Origin: Dermacentor variabilis
Lineage: Eukaryota > Arthropoda > Arachnida > Ixodida > Ixodidae
NCBI RefSeq assembly: GCF_050947875.1
Contig: NC_134570.1
Coordinates: 231,989,265 to 232,053,264 of the forward strand
Length of the DNA stretch: 64,000 nucleotides
Reading direction: 5' to 3'
A program made the position numbers and the translations under genes. The first letter of the stretch is position 1, and each line of letters begins with the position of its first letter. The notes beneath the pieces were generated by a model that ran no database searches, was not told the origin of the DNA, and saw nothing but the letters and a program-made list of their open reading frames with translations. Below are positions 42,301-50,816 of this stretch, piece by piece.

Positions 42301-42771
42301 CATAAGGGAGGAATTGCCTTCTGCAACAGCTTCGCCGTCACGCAGATCGTCGCATACGACCATTACCATGACACTTGCGCGTGGTGGTACCGTTACACTG
42401 TCGGCGTAAACTCGAAGCGCGTTACGTCGGCAATTGTCGCGGTTGTTCGCTGCTCTTTCTGTCGAAAAAGTCACTGTGCGCTCCCGGAGGTCTATAATGG
42501 CACCATACTCTCGCAGAAAGTCGACGCCCAAGATAAGGTCCCGAGAACAATCGCGGAGTATAAGGCAGCTGGCAGGAAACGTGGACCCACGAATTTGTAC
42601 TCTGACCGTGCACATGCCCAACGGTGTGACGACATGCCCACCAGCAGTACAAATTTGCGCTCCAGACCAAGGCGTGATAACTTTTCTAAGTTCCGTCGCT
42701 AGTTTTCCGCACAAGATTGAGTAGTCAGCCCCCGTGTCCAATAAAGCACTAACGTGGCGGCCGTCGAGCAC
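39376..42771 (-). CDS. Gypsy element 2b pol polyprotein (protease, RT, RNase H, integrase)
   Basis: 1,131 residues without a stop. Protease: LLDTGADYS (D12) and [45 protein letters not shown] and the intact YLDD box (425-428). RNase H: TDAS (573-576) and the WLANLRDPSGRLARW end block. Integrase: zinc-binding H783, H790, C820, C823; catalytic D873, D913 and E949; a C-terminal GPY/F-like YFGTYKV. One odd residue is G853 in GMGLLGP, where Asp is usual. The frame is -1 to gag. In this frame a TAA at 42823-42825, 18 codons upstream, would end a gag-pol fusion before the protease. Otherwise it looks functional: it would mature the particle, copy the RNA and integrate the DNA. Confidence 0.9.
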   Translation of the reverse strand: MLDGRHVSALLDTGADYSILCGKLATELRKVITPWSGAQICTAGGHVVTPLGMCTVRVQIRGSTFPASCLILRDCSRDLILGVDFLREYGAIIDLRERTVTFSTERAANNRDNCRRNALRVYADSVTVPPRASVMVMVVCDDLRDGEAVAEGNSSLMLTHGVCAARSLIMLRGGLSALLVTNFSQEHWHLFRRTTIAFAEPIADVAECCASVTKENPAQTLSNIDINSDLSEEKQEVLRELLLRFKECFASSSKVRQTSITRHRIITYDDARPIRQLPYRVSAKERNVINAQVKEMLDDDVIQPSQSPWSSPVVLVKKKDGTLRFCVDYRKLNNVTKKDVYPLPRIDDSLDRLRRTRYFSSIDLKSGYWQIEVDERDREKTAFVTPDGLYEFKVLPFGLCSAPATFQRMMDTVLTGLKWHCCLVYLDDVVVFAATFEEHLKRLEAVLEALRSANLTLKPEKCHFGYEELKCLEHVVNADGVQPDPDKTSAVAAFPTPRDKKAVRRFLGLCAYYRRFIANFSHIAEPLIRLTREDTPFVWAHEQDAAFTELRQRLQESPVLAHFDEDADTEVHTDASNIGLGAVLVQHQEGVERVIAYASRTLSRAEINYSTSEKECLAVFWAIMKFRPYLYGRPFKVVTDHHSLCWLANLRDPSGRLARWSLRLQEFDVTIVYKSGRKHEDADTLSHAPVTTCDKDMDEDGAFLGALTASDLIIRQREDAEIRPLIDHLEGKNTSIPRHMSRSLSTFCLRQGVLYKKNSSATDKESLLVIPAALRDDILLACHDEPTSGHLGFSRTLARVRQTYYWPRLSTTVKRYVQSCRECQRRKSPSLKPGGLLQPIAPPSAPFDQIGMGLLGPFPLSASGNKWIIVATDYLTRYAETKAVQRATAYEVAQFSIEHIVLRHGAPSHVITDRGTAFTAQLIEDIFELSCTQHRKATAYHPQTNGLTERLNKTIADMLSMYVDVQHKTWDQVLPYVTFAYNTAIQETTRFTPFRLVYGREVQTTLDAMLPHDTAASLTADAEQLTQHAEEARQLARIHIAKQQSTDARRYNLRHRHVEYQPGDQVWVWTPVRRQELSEKLLSRYFGTYKVIRRVSEVNYQVIPDSAASPRRRQHRSEIVHVIRLKPYFAR

Positions 42772-42917
42772 AACAGGTATGTCGAGCGAGAGTCTGTCGC
42801 TGAGTTCGGCAGCTGTCTTCGTTTAATCGTGCTGAATAGACCGTGCTGGCGTCGATGGGAGGTCTTCGGAAGGGCGATTATCAGCGGTCTCGCCCCCGAA
42901 GGTCGCTGTTCTTAGTT

Positions 42918-44360
42918 TCACCGGCGAGGGCTTGGCGATCGTCCCTGCGCTGCCATTGGAGGGCTTCTAGGAGCAGGGGAAGAACGCCTGGGGGACGGCG
43001 AGCGCGACTGCCGCCGCGGGAACAGTGGCATACTCTGCTGGGTCAAGTATTCTTCAATCGCCCTAGGCCTTTCACCATATCTGGGCCTTGGTGAATCCGC
43101 GGCAAAACCTTGCAGTCCGAGACGGCGGTATGGGCACTCGCGGTATATGTGACCGGCTTCTCCACAATGATAGCACAGAGGCCTTCTGTCCGGGGTACGC
43201 CAGACGTCAGATTTCCTTTCGGGTGGGCGACGATCCTCCATACGTTGGATTGGTTGCACAGATGGGAGCGGCGGGACGTATGACGCGGCGTAAGACGTGG
43301 CGGGGTCGAAATGGGTCGGAGCTTGGACAGGGACTCGCCTCAAAACTTCCGCATACGACGGCCGCTGCAACTGTGCTGTCACAGGCGGCGCATTGTTTTT
43401 AGGAACGGGACACCGGATCGCTTGCTGCACTTCGTTCCTCACAAGGGCAGAAATGGAACCTAGCGTGGGCTGAGGCGGGCAGGTGAGCCGTTGAAGCTCA
43501 TCACGCACCACAGAGTGGATAAGATCTCGGAGAACGTCCACGTTTCCAAAGGCACTCGCGTCCGTCAGTGAAGCAGCGTTCGCGTGCCTGTCATACGGGG
43601 CTGAGCGCTGGTCCGAAGGTAAAGTTGGGTTCAATTGCCTGTCATAGAAAGTTGAGCGCTGGTGTAACATCTTTTCCATCGTGGTGGCTTCAGTTAAGAA
43701 TTCAGCCACGGTCTTCGGTGGGCTTCGAACAAGGCCAGCAAATAGCTGTTCCTTAACTCCCCGCATTAGATGGCGCAGCTTCTTTTCCTCGGACATGGTT
43801 GGGTCCACCCGACGGAAGAGGCGCGTCATATCCTCGACGTACGACGTCACGCTCTCGTTCGGCAGATGAATGCGGGATTGGAGCGCCCGTTCGGCTCGTT
43901 CACGGCGATGAGCATTGGTGTAGGTATCCAGCAAGGCACGACGGAAATCAAGCCACGATTTGATGAGCCCTTCTCGGTTCTCGTACCAAGTGCGGGCACC
44001 GTCCTCCAAGCTGAAGTAGACGTTCCTTAACTTCGCCACGTCGCTCCATTCATTTATCTCGGCAACGCGCTCAACCTGGACCAACCAGTCTTCTACATCC
44101 TCGGAGATATCTCCGTGGAACACATTCGGCACTCGGAGATTCTGCAGCAGATACTGCGTTGCCGTTGTGGCCGTACCTTGCCTAATGGTCGGTAGGGACG
44201 TCGACGTTCCTTCCATACCGGTGTGTGGGGGCGTCGATGTTATTGCGGAGAGATGATCAAGCTCCGGAGGCAATCCTCGGATTCTCCTGCTTGCCCGGTG
44301 AACAGGGGTGTCCACTAGGATAGCGCTGGTACTCCTGCTACCAGGAGGGGTTTGTGGCAT
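42918..44360 (-). CDS. Gypsy element 2b gag
   Basis: Start chosen at 44360 (MPQTPPGS), which matches the gag start of element 1 (MHQTPPCS); an upstream in-frame ATG at 44399 would overlap the LTR and primer-binding site. The capsid-like core has EDVEDWLVQVERVAEIN and WYENREGLIKSWLDFRRAL, then PNESVTSYVEDMTRLFRR and a zinc knuckle CYHCGEAGHIYREC near the C-terminus, followed by an Arg/Ser/Pro tail. It ends at TGA 42918. The tail overlaps pol, which is reached by a -1 shift. Confidence 0.88.
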   Translation of the reverse strand: MPQTPPGSRSTSAILVDTPVHRASRRIRGLPPELDHLSAITSTPPHTGMEGTSTSLPTIRQGTATTATQYLLQNLRVPNVFHGDISEDVEDWLVQVERVAEINEWSDVAKLRNVYFSLEDGARTWYENREGLIKSWLDFRRALLDTYTNAHRRERAERALQSRIHLPNESVTSYVEDMTRLFRRVDPTMSEEKKLRHLMRGVKEQLFAGLVRSPPKTVAEFLTEATTMEKMLHQRSTFYDRQLNPTLPSDQRSAPYDRHANAASLTDASAFGNVDVLRDLIHSVVRDELQRLTCPPQPTLGSISALVRNEVQQAIRCPVPKNNAPPVTAQLQRPSYAEVLRRVPVQAPTHFDPATSYAASYVPPLPSVQPIQRMEDRRPPERKSDVWRTPDRRPLCYHCGEAGHIYRECPYRRLGLQGFAADSPRPRYGERPRAIEEYLTQQSMPLFPRRQSRSPSPRRSSPAPRSPPMAAQGRSPSPRR

Positions 44361-44372
44361 CGGATAAACCGT

Positions 44373-44390
44373 ACCCAGCACCTCCACCAG
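44373..44390 (-). other. Primer-binding site of gypsy element 2b
   Basis: TGGTGGAGGTGCTGGG on the minus strand begins 3 nt after the 5' LTR. The core is shared with the other gypsy elements of the window. Confidence 0.7.
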
Positions 44391-44393
44391 TTT

Positions 44394-44581
44394 TGTCACG
44401 AAAAGACAATAGACGATGTACCCGGCGTCGGCGAGGGAGGCGGTTGAACAAGATGGCGTGCAATAATTTAAGCCGGCGTCCTCAGCTTCTACCTCTTCTA
44501 CTTCAGCGCCCGTCTCTTGCTGAGCGCGTGTTCCAGTCCCAAATTCTTTTTTTCAGCGCTGGCTCGTGACACCTGGCGGCA
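44394..44581 (-). repeat. Gypsy element 2b, 5' LTR
   Basis: 188 bp, TGCCGCCAGG ... TTCGTGACA on the minus strand. It would contain the promoter of the element. Confidence 0.9.
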
Positions 44582-44585
44582 ATAT

Positions 44586-44917
44586 CAGAGACAGCCTGTC
44601 TTGCTGAAGAAGCCCGACGACTTGCTTCGTTACGCACTCTTGTTTCACAAGACCGCTCGAAGGCACGCTGCGACCGCCGACGCCGACACGTGATATATGA
44701 CCCTGGTGATTTAGTGTTGCTCTGGAAACCAACCAGGAAACGTGGACGATGTGAAAAACTGCTGGCCCACTATGTTGGACCCTATGTTATTACGGAGCGC
44801 ATCAGCGAATTAACCTACCGCATAGCACGTCTCACATCAAATGGCCGACGGTCAGCTAAGACTGAACTTTCGCATGTCGCCCGTTTAAAGCCCTTTATTT
44901 CTCGACAGCCTGTTTGA
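44586..44917 (+). pseudogene. Gypsy element 2 integrase, C-terminal end
   Basis: Continues the pol frame broken at 39094: EEARRLA, YDPGDLVLLWKPTRKRG and the GPY/F chromatin- or DNA-binding motif YVGPYVITERISELTYRI, ending LKPFISRQPV and TGA. The polypurine tract GCGGAGGGAAA (about 44941-44951) follows. Confidence 0.85.
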
Positions 44918-44951
44918 CTTGCCCGGCGGGCTTCGTCTGCGCGGAGGGAAA

Positions 44952-45166
44952 TGTGACGATGTTAGGTGCATAGTGGGTTCACGAATGTGACGCGCTTAGG
45001 TGCATAGTGGGTTCATGCCTCAACAAACAGTATGCGAGGGCACCGAAGGGTAGCGAACGAGCACGACGACGTGTGGCTGGCTGGCTGAATCTCGACAGGC
45101 GCTCAGTTGACCAAGGCCATCGCTTCTAACTCTACCCGGCTTCGAAGTAGCGCCTTTTGTGGGCGT

Positions 45167-45170
<4 letters not shown>
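44952..45170 (+). repeat. Gypsy element 2, 3' LTR with a 34-bp internal duplication
   Basis: The 185-bp LTR copy is 44986-45170, but the first 34 bp (TGTGACGATGTTAGGTGCAT...) also occur directly upstream at 44952-44985, next to the polypurine tract. The true LTR start is therefore 44952, with a tandem duplication of its edge. The right flank is an AT microsatellite. Confidence 0.82.
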
Positions 45171-45215
<45 letters not shown>

Positions 45216-45237
45216 TAGATATTTACACACACACACA
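45171..45237. repeat. (AT)n and (AC)n microsatellites
   Basis: An AT run (45171-45212), then AGAT repeats and an AC run. Confidence 0.9.
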
Positions 45238-45247
45238 CTTAGGGCAT

Positions 45248-45826
45248 CTACTTAGGGCAGGTAGTGACCACGGGTCCGGAGCATGAGTCTGAAATAATTA
45301 GGAGAATAAGAATGGGCTGGGGTGCATTTGGCAGGCATTCTCAGTTCATCAACAGCAGGTTGCCATTATCCCTGAAGAGAAAGGTGTATAATAGCTGTGT
45401 CTTACCAGTACTCACCTACGCGCCAGAAACATGGAGGTTTACGAAAAGGGGTCTACTTAAATTGAGGACGACGCAACGAGCTATGGAAAGAAGAATGATG
45501 GGTGTAATGTTAAGGGATAAGAAAAGAGCAGATTGGGTGAGGGAACAAACGCGAGTTAATGACATCTTAATTGAGATTAGGAGAAAGAAATGGGCATGGG
45601 CTGGACATGTAATGAGGAGGGAAGATAACCGATGGTCATTAAGGTTTACGGACTGCATTCCAAGGGAAGCGAAGCGTAGCAGGGGGCGGCAGAAGGTTAG
45701 GTGGGCGGATGAGATTAAGAAGTTTGCAGGGACAACATTGGCAGAATTAGCACACGAACGAGGTAGTTGTAGAAGTATGAGAGAGGCCTTTGCCCTGAAG
45801 TGGGCGTAACCAGGCTGATGATGAGG

Positions 45827-45829
<3 letters not shown>
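45248..45829 (+). mobile_element. RTE-clade LINE, copy 3, 5' truncated
   Basis: Only the protein C-terminus (45264-45809, 181 codons) and 3' end remain. Motifs: IRRIRMGWGAFGRHS, LTYAPETW, RRKKWAWAGHV, MRREDNRWSLR and the end block AFALKWA, then GGGCGTAACCAGGCTGATGATG. The open frame has no stop, so the copy is fairly young, but it lacks endonuclease and RT. 5' truncation is usual for RTE. Confidence 0.82.

Positions 45830-45868
<39 letters not shown>
45830..45868. repeat. (AT)n microsatellite
   Basis: An AT run between RTE copies 3 and 4. Confidence 0.9.
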
Positions 45869-45871
<3 letters not shown>

Positions 45872-45949
45872 ATACAAGGGTTGGGATTAACTTCAGAAAG
45901 CAAAACATTTTTTTTCATGACAGGTGTGTGTGTGCGTTTGAAAACTTTT

Positions 45950-48340
45950 GTTCTTCCTACGTTCTTCCGCAAGCGGGATAGGAGAAAGTGGACGTGGAGG
46001 AGCCCGAACGGCGAGACTAGAAATGAAATAGACTTCATACTCTGCGCTAACCCTGGTATCATACAAGATGTGGACGTGCTCGGCAAGGTGCGCTGCAGTG
46101 ACCACAGGATAGTAAGAACTCGAATTAGCCTAGACCTGAGGAGGGAAAGGAAGAAACTGGTACATAAGAAGCCGATCGATGAGTTAGCGGTAAGAGGGAA
46201 AATAGAGGAATTCCAGATCAAGCTACAGAACAGGTATTGGGCTTTAACTCAGGAAAAGGACCTTGGTGTTGAAGCAATGAACGACAGTCTTGGGGGTATC
46301 ATTAAGGAATGTGCAATGGAAGCTGGTGGTAACTCGGTTAGGCAGGATACCAGCAAACTATCGCAGGAGACGAAAGATCTGATCAAGAAACGCCCATAGA
46401 TGAAAGCCTCTAATCATACGGCTAGAATAGAACTGGCAGCACTTTCGAACTTAATCAACAAGCGTAAGTCGGCTGACATAAGGAAGTAAAATGTGGATAG
46501 AATTGAACATGCTCTCAGGAACGGAGGAAGCCTAAAAGCAGTGAAGAAAAAGCTCGGAATTGGCAAGAATCAGATGTATGCGTTAAGAGACAAAGCCGGC
46601 AACATCATTACTAATATGGATGAGATAGTTCAAGTGGCTGAGGAGTTCTACAGAGATTTATACAGTACCAGTGGCACCAACGACGATAATGGAAGAGAAA
46701 GTACTCTAGAGAAATTTGAAATCCCTCAAGTAACGCCGGAAGAAGTAAAGAAAGCCTTGTGAGATATGCAAAGCGGAAAGCAGCTTGGGAGGATCAGGTA
46801 ACAGCAGATTTGTTGAGGGATGGTGGACAGATTGTTCTAGAGAAACTGGCCACCCTGTATACGCAATGCCTCATGGCCTCGAGCGTACCGGAATCTTGGA
46901 AGAACGCTAACATAATCCTAATCCTTAAGAAAGGGGACGCCAAACACTTGAAAAATTATAGACCGATCAGCTTACTGTCCGTTGCCTACAAAGTATTTAC
47001 TAAGGTAATCGCAAATAGAATCAGGAATACCTTAGACTTCTGTCAAGCAAAGGACCAGGCAGGATTCCGTAAAGACTACTCAACAATAGACCATATTCAC
47101 ACTATGAATCAGGTGATAGAGAAATGTGCGAAATATAACCAACCCTTATATATAGCTTTCATTGATTACGAGAAAGCGTTTGATTCTGTCGAAACCTCAG
47201 CAGTCATAGAGGCATTACGGAACCAGGGTGTAGACGAGACGTATGTAAAAATACTGAGAGATATCTATAGCGGCTCCACAGCCCCCGTAGTCCTCCATAA
47301 AGGAACAAAATCCCAATAAAAAAAGGCGTCAGGCAGGGAGATACGATCTCTCCAATGCTATTCACAGCGTGTTTACAGGAGGTATTCAGAGACCTGGATT
47401 GGGAAGAATTGGGGAAGAAAGGTAATGGAGAATACCTTAGTAACTTTCCATTCGCTGATGATATTGGCTTTCTTAGTAACTCAGGGGACCAACTGCAATG
47501 CATGCTCACTAACCTGGAGAGGCAAAGTCGAGGGGTGGGTATAAAATTAATCTGCAGAAAACTAATGTTTACCAGTATCGGAAGAGAACAGCAATTTACA
47601 ATACGTAGCGAGGCACTGGAAGTGGTAAGAGAATACATCTACTTAGGGCAGGTAGTGACGGCGGATCCGGATCATGAGACGGAAATAATCAGACGAATAA
47701 GAATGGGTTGGGGTGCGTTTGGCAGGCATTCACAGATCATCAACAGCAGATTGGCGTTTTCCCTCAAGAGAAAAGTGTATAATAGCTGTGTCTTACCAGT
47801 ACTCACCTACTTTACTATTCCTGTACTGTACTACTGTACAGTACAGTATAGTACAGTAATTTACTGTACTAATCCGCGCCTGTCTTGTGTGTTCCTCCTT
47901 TGTCCCTTGTTTTTGTGCGGTTACATGATGCATTCCAAAAACTCACCTACGGGGCAGAAACATTGAGGCTTACGAAAAGGGTTATACTCAAATTGAGGAC
48001 GACGCAACGGGCTATGGAAAGAAGAATGATAGGTATAACGTTAAGGGATAAGAAAAGAGCAGATTGGGTGAGGGAACAAACGCGAGGTAATGACATCTTA
48101 CTTGAAATCAAGAAAAAGTAATGGTCATGGGCAGGACTTGTAATGAGGAGGGAAGATTACCGATGGTCATTAAGGGTTACGGACTGGATTCCGAGAGAAG
48201 GGAAGCGCATCAGGGGGCGGCAGAAAGTTTGGTGGGCGGATGAGATAAAGAAGTTTGCAGGGGCGACATGGCAACAATTAGTACATGACCGGGGTTGTTG
48301 GAGAAATACGGGAGAGGCCTTTGCCCTGCAGTGGGCGTAA
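45950..48340 (+). pseudogene. RTE protein, copy 4 (end of endonuclease, RT, C-terminus)
   Basis: 45960-46399: endonuclease end with KWTWRSPNGETRNEIDFIL and SDHRIVRTRI, then linker. Stops at 46396-46398 (TAG), near 46487 (TAA) and near 46760 (TGA). 46759-47319: RT with YRPISLLSVAYK, GFRKDYSTIDHIHTM and DYEKAFDSV. A frameshift near 47313. 47355-47810: PMLFTACLQEVF and the catalytic FADD box. After the insertion, 47941-48340 carries LTYGAETLRLT and the end block AFALQWA. Confidence 0.82.
47811..47940. mobile_element. 130-bp insertion with 10-bp target duplication
   Basis: ACTCACCTAC occurs at 47801-47810 and again at 47941-47950, and the RTE frame resumes after the second copy. The insert starts with a stretch of GTACAGTA/TACTGTAC palindromic repeats and ends in CCAAAA. 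The duplication and A-rich end suggest a retroposed small element; the class is unknown. Confidence 0.65.
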
Positions 48341-48373
48341 CCAAGCTGATGATGATGATGATGATGATGATGA

Positions 48374-48811
48374 AAAGCAGGCCCACTTATTACTCCTGAT
48401 GGCTAGAGCCATTGCCGCTTGTTCCGCCACCATGGGGTCCTTGGTAAAAATAGTGAGAGCGTCTTGCACCTTCCCTTGAGAATTTGATATAATGGCCGTA
48501 TATGCTGCTTTACCTTTCACCCAGGCAGCATCAACTATAGCTGCCAGTTGGTTCTGCGGCTCTATTTCCTGCAAGAGTGCTTTAGCTCTTGCCTTTATCC
48601 TTTGGACATTATATTCTGGATGCATGTGTCTGAGAAGAGGGTTCGTTCTGATCTTGTTCCTAACTTCAGTCCCTAATTCTACTTCAGCCTCTATTGGGCT
48701 CCTTGATGTATTCAGTTCTGCGCCTATTACCTGTAATATGTTCTTGCCAGCTCGTGACTTTGTCAATCTTTCGTGTTGCGCTAGCTGTTGGGCCTCCGCG
48801 ATTTCTTCCAT
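48374..48811 (-). pseudogene. RNase H-bearing LINE fragment (RNase H start)
   Basis: The minus strand reads RTNPLLRHMHPEYNVQRIKA, a linker found between RT and RNase H in I/R1-type tick LINEs, then the RNase H start VDAAWVKGKAAYTA and KDPMVAEQAAMALAI (E of AEQ as a catalytic candidate). The frame is cut at 48374 where the RTE tail begins. Upstream, the CR1-like fragment replaces the RT. Confidence 0.6.
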
Positions 48812-48819
48812 TGTGTAAC

Positions 48820-50569
48820 TTTTTCTAGGAAGGTTGATGGACGGGTAATGGCTGCAATTTCATGGGGAAGGTCGTTCCAGTCGCTTCCTGCTTGGAGGAA
48901 AAATGAATTGGAAAATGTAGTCGTACGAGCATGTTGGCGTGAAACTTTCAGCGGATGACCAATTCGGTGAGACGTGCGTCATGACGGTGCGCAGATGTAT
49001 CGCTGGTGTTTCAGCTGGGAATAATAAAATTTGCGAAATAGCCACAGGCTAGAAATACGGCGATGGAGGGAGACTATAATTGGGACTGTAGCTTGAGAGA
49101 TAAAACACTAATATAGGATGAGTATGAGTGGTGAGTGAAACGGGCGGCTCCGTTTTTTACAGCTTCTAATGAGTCAATGAGGCATGCTTGCTGTGGATTC
49201 CAGCTGGCGGATGCATACTCAAGTTTTGGCCTGATTGTTTGTAAGCAAGTAGCTATACATTTTGAGGGGCCTCATGAAGATGACGTTTCGGAAGCCTAGT
49301 TTTTTTTCGCAGATGATATTAACTTTGTTAAGTGCTCGCACCATGATAAGTCATTGCTGATAGTGATGCCGAGGTAAGTATAAGACGGGCCAAGTTCCAC
49401 AGGAGAATCGGAAATCTTATAAGTAAGTAAACGCGAGTTGTGACGACGATTAAAAAGACATGACCTTGCACTTATTGGAATTAAGTGTCATCAACCAGTG
49501 ATCACACCATGATTGAATGCGCTTACGATTGTCCTTGAGGGATTCTTGATCAGCGGTATTAGTAATTGGGGCATAAATGACGCAGTTGTCGGCGAACAGA
49601 CTGACATGACTTGATAAATTTTGTGGCTGGTCATTAATATAAAGTAAGAATTGGAGAGGCCCAAGGACAATTCCCTTAGGAATGCCCGATGTTACCGGTA
49701 GGCGGTTAGAGGAGTAGTTGTTAATAGTAACGGACTGTGAACGATGTGCGAGGAATTTTTAACCATGCAATAATTTCTCGATGCAAGTTTAGTCTAGAAA
49801 GTTTTAAGAGTAGACCTCGATGAGGTACCTTATGAAATGCTTTGGCAAAGTCTAAAAAAGATGGCGTCAGTTTGTAATTTAGCATCAAGGTTGGAATGAA
49901 CATCATGAAGAACGATGGCAAGCTGTGTCTAGCACGATAAGCCTTTTCTAAATCCATGTTTTAGATGGAGTGAAAAAATTTATAGAGTCTAGATGCCGCA
50001 TTATCTGGGAGTAGATGACGTGTTCCATGAGTTTCAAGGGATATGCTAGCCAGGGAAATGGAGCGATAGTTGAGTGGAGAGTCTCTGTTACCTGATTTGA
50101 AAACAGGAACGACCTTCCCCATCTTCCAGTCTTCTGGGATGATACCTATGGCGAGTGACTGAGAAAGCAACAAATATAAAATTGGATGAAATGTCCTTAG
50201 TGGTTTTGAGAAACTTTGTGTTAATTTCGTCGGTTCCGGCTGACGATGAAATTTTGAGTTTGTCGATTATGCATGAAATGCCATGCGGATGAAAAATGAT
50301 GGCTGGCATTGCCAGTTCAGTAATGGAGGGTAGAGAAAGGAATGTATCTTCTGGTTCTTTTGTGAATACTGATGAAAAGGCAGTATTAAATATATCGGCA
50401 CACTGAGCATCACTTACAGGGTCGCCGTTATTATTAGCAAGGGTGATGTCGTGCGATTGCTGGGGATTATCACGTTCCACAATTTTGTCGGATTAGTTAT
50501 CGTTTTGGGTAAGTCGTTGTGAAGAAAGAAACGTTTCGCGCTTTTCACTACTGCCAAGCATGCATATAC
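48820..50569 (-). pseudogene. CR1/Jockey-like LINE fragment (RT and C-terminus)
   Basis: 50088-50480: linker with NPQQSHDITLANNNGD and DIFNTAFSSVF. 49961-50173: start of RT (PEDWKMGKVVPVFKSGN..PLNYRSISL). 49721-49957: LDFAKAFHKVPH. Near 49580 the catalytic box reads FADN, where FADD is expected. 48830-49560: the thumb and C-terminus (YLGITISNDLSW, DWNDLPHEIAAITRP). Many stops. On its 5' side it is interrupted at 50570 by gypsy element 3. Confidence 0.7.
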
Positions 50570-50724
50570 GGTAACGTAGCTTGAAGACGGAGTCTTAAAA
50601 AAATAGACATTTCTCTTTAATGGGGGGCCAGAAGGAGAACGTGCCGCTCACGCGCTTCATCGTCTTTTATGGTGCCGACCTTCGCGCGCCCTCCCGCGGT
50701 GCGGGAGCCCCACATCATTGTGTC
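50570..50724 (-). repeat. Gypsy element 3, 3' LTR
   Basis: 155 bp, similar to 55740-55873 with indels. Its outer flank is ATATAC. Confidence 0.7.
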
Positions 50725-50816
50725 AATTGCCCACCACGCGAAAAGCAACCGTCTCGGTCATGAGAAAAAGTTATTTCAGGGACAAGAAATGGAGCTCCTC
50801 AAGTACATTTCGGCAT

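Larger units (their letters stand above)
39095..44581 (-). mobile_element. Ty3/gypsy element 2b, complete and nearly intact, nested in element 2
   Basis: A 5,487-bp element with two 188-bp LTRs (39095-39282 and 44394-44581), TG...CA ends, 4-bp ATAT target duplication, primer-binding site, polypurine tract, a gag of about 480 codons and a 1,131-codon pol frame. The LTRs differ at about six positions by eye, so insertion is not very recent. It is the best-preserved mobile element in the window. Confidence 0.92.
34327..45170 (+). mobile_element. Ty3/gypsy element 2, complete but broken, interrupted by element 2b
   Basis: The 5' LTR is 34327-34511, the primer-binding site follows at 34515, then gag and pol, and the 3' LTR ends at 45170. 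Between 39095 and 44581 it contains a complete minus-strand gypsy element (2b). With that removed, element 2 is about 5.4 kb. Its integrase continues across the insertion (residues ..DNLCI before, ETACLAEEARR after). It has frameshifts in gag and integrase and a damaged RT catalytic box. Confidence 0.88.
45880..48373 (+). mobile_element. RTE-clade LINE, copy 4, 5' truncated and decayed
   Basis: Same subfamily as copy 3, ending with a (GAT)n tail at 48344-48373. It starts inside the endonuclease. A 130-bp insertion with a 10-bp target duplication lies at 47811-47940. It abuts an RNase H LINE fragment on the right. Confidence 0.82.

Noticed and set aside
39091..44585. Possible envelope gene (retrovirus-like)
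   Set aside because: No frame exists between integrase and the 3' LTR; it is a plain gag-pol retrotransposon.
45416..46399. Open frames with long YIYIYI runs
   Set aside because: They are read through (AT)n microsatellites next to RTE coding sequence.
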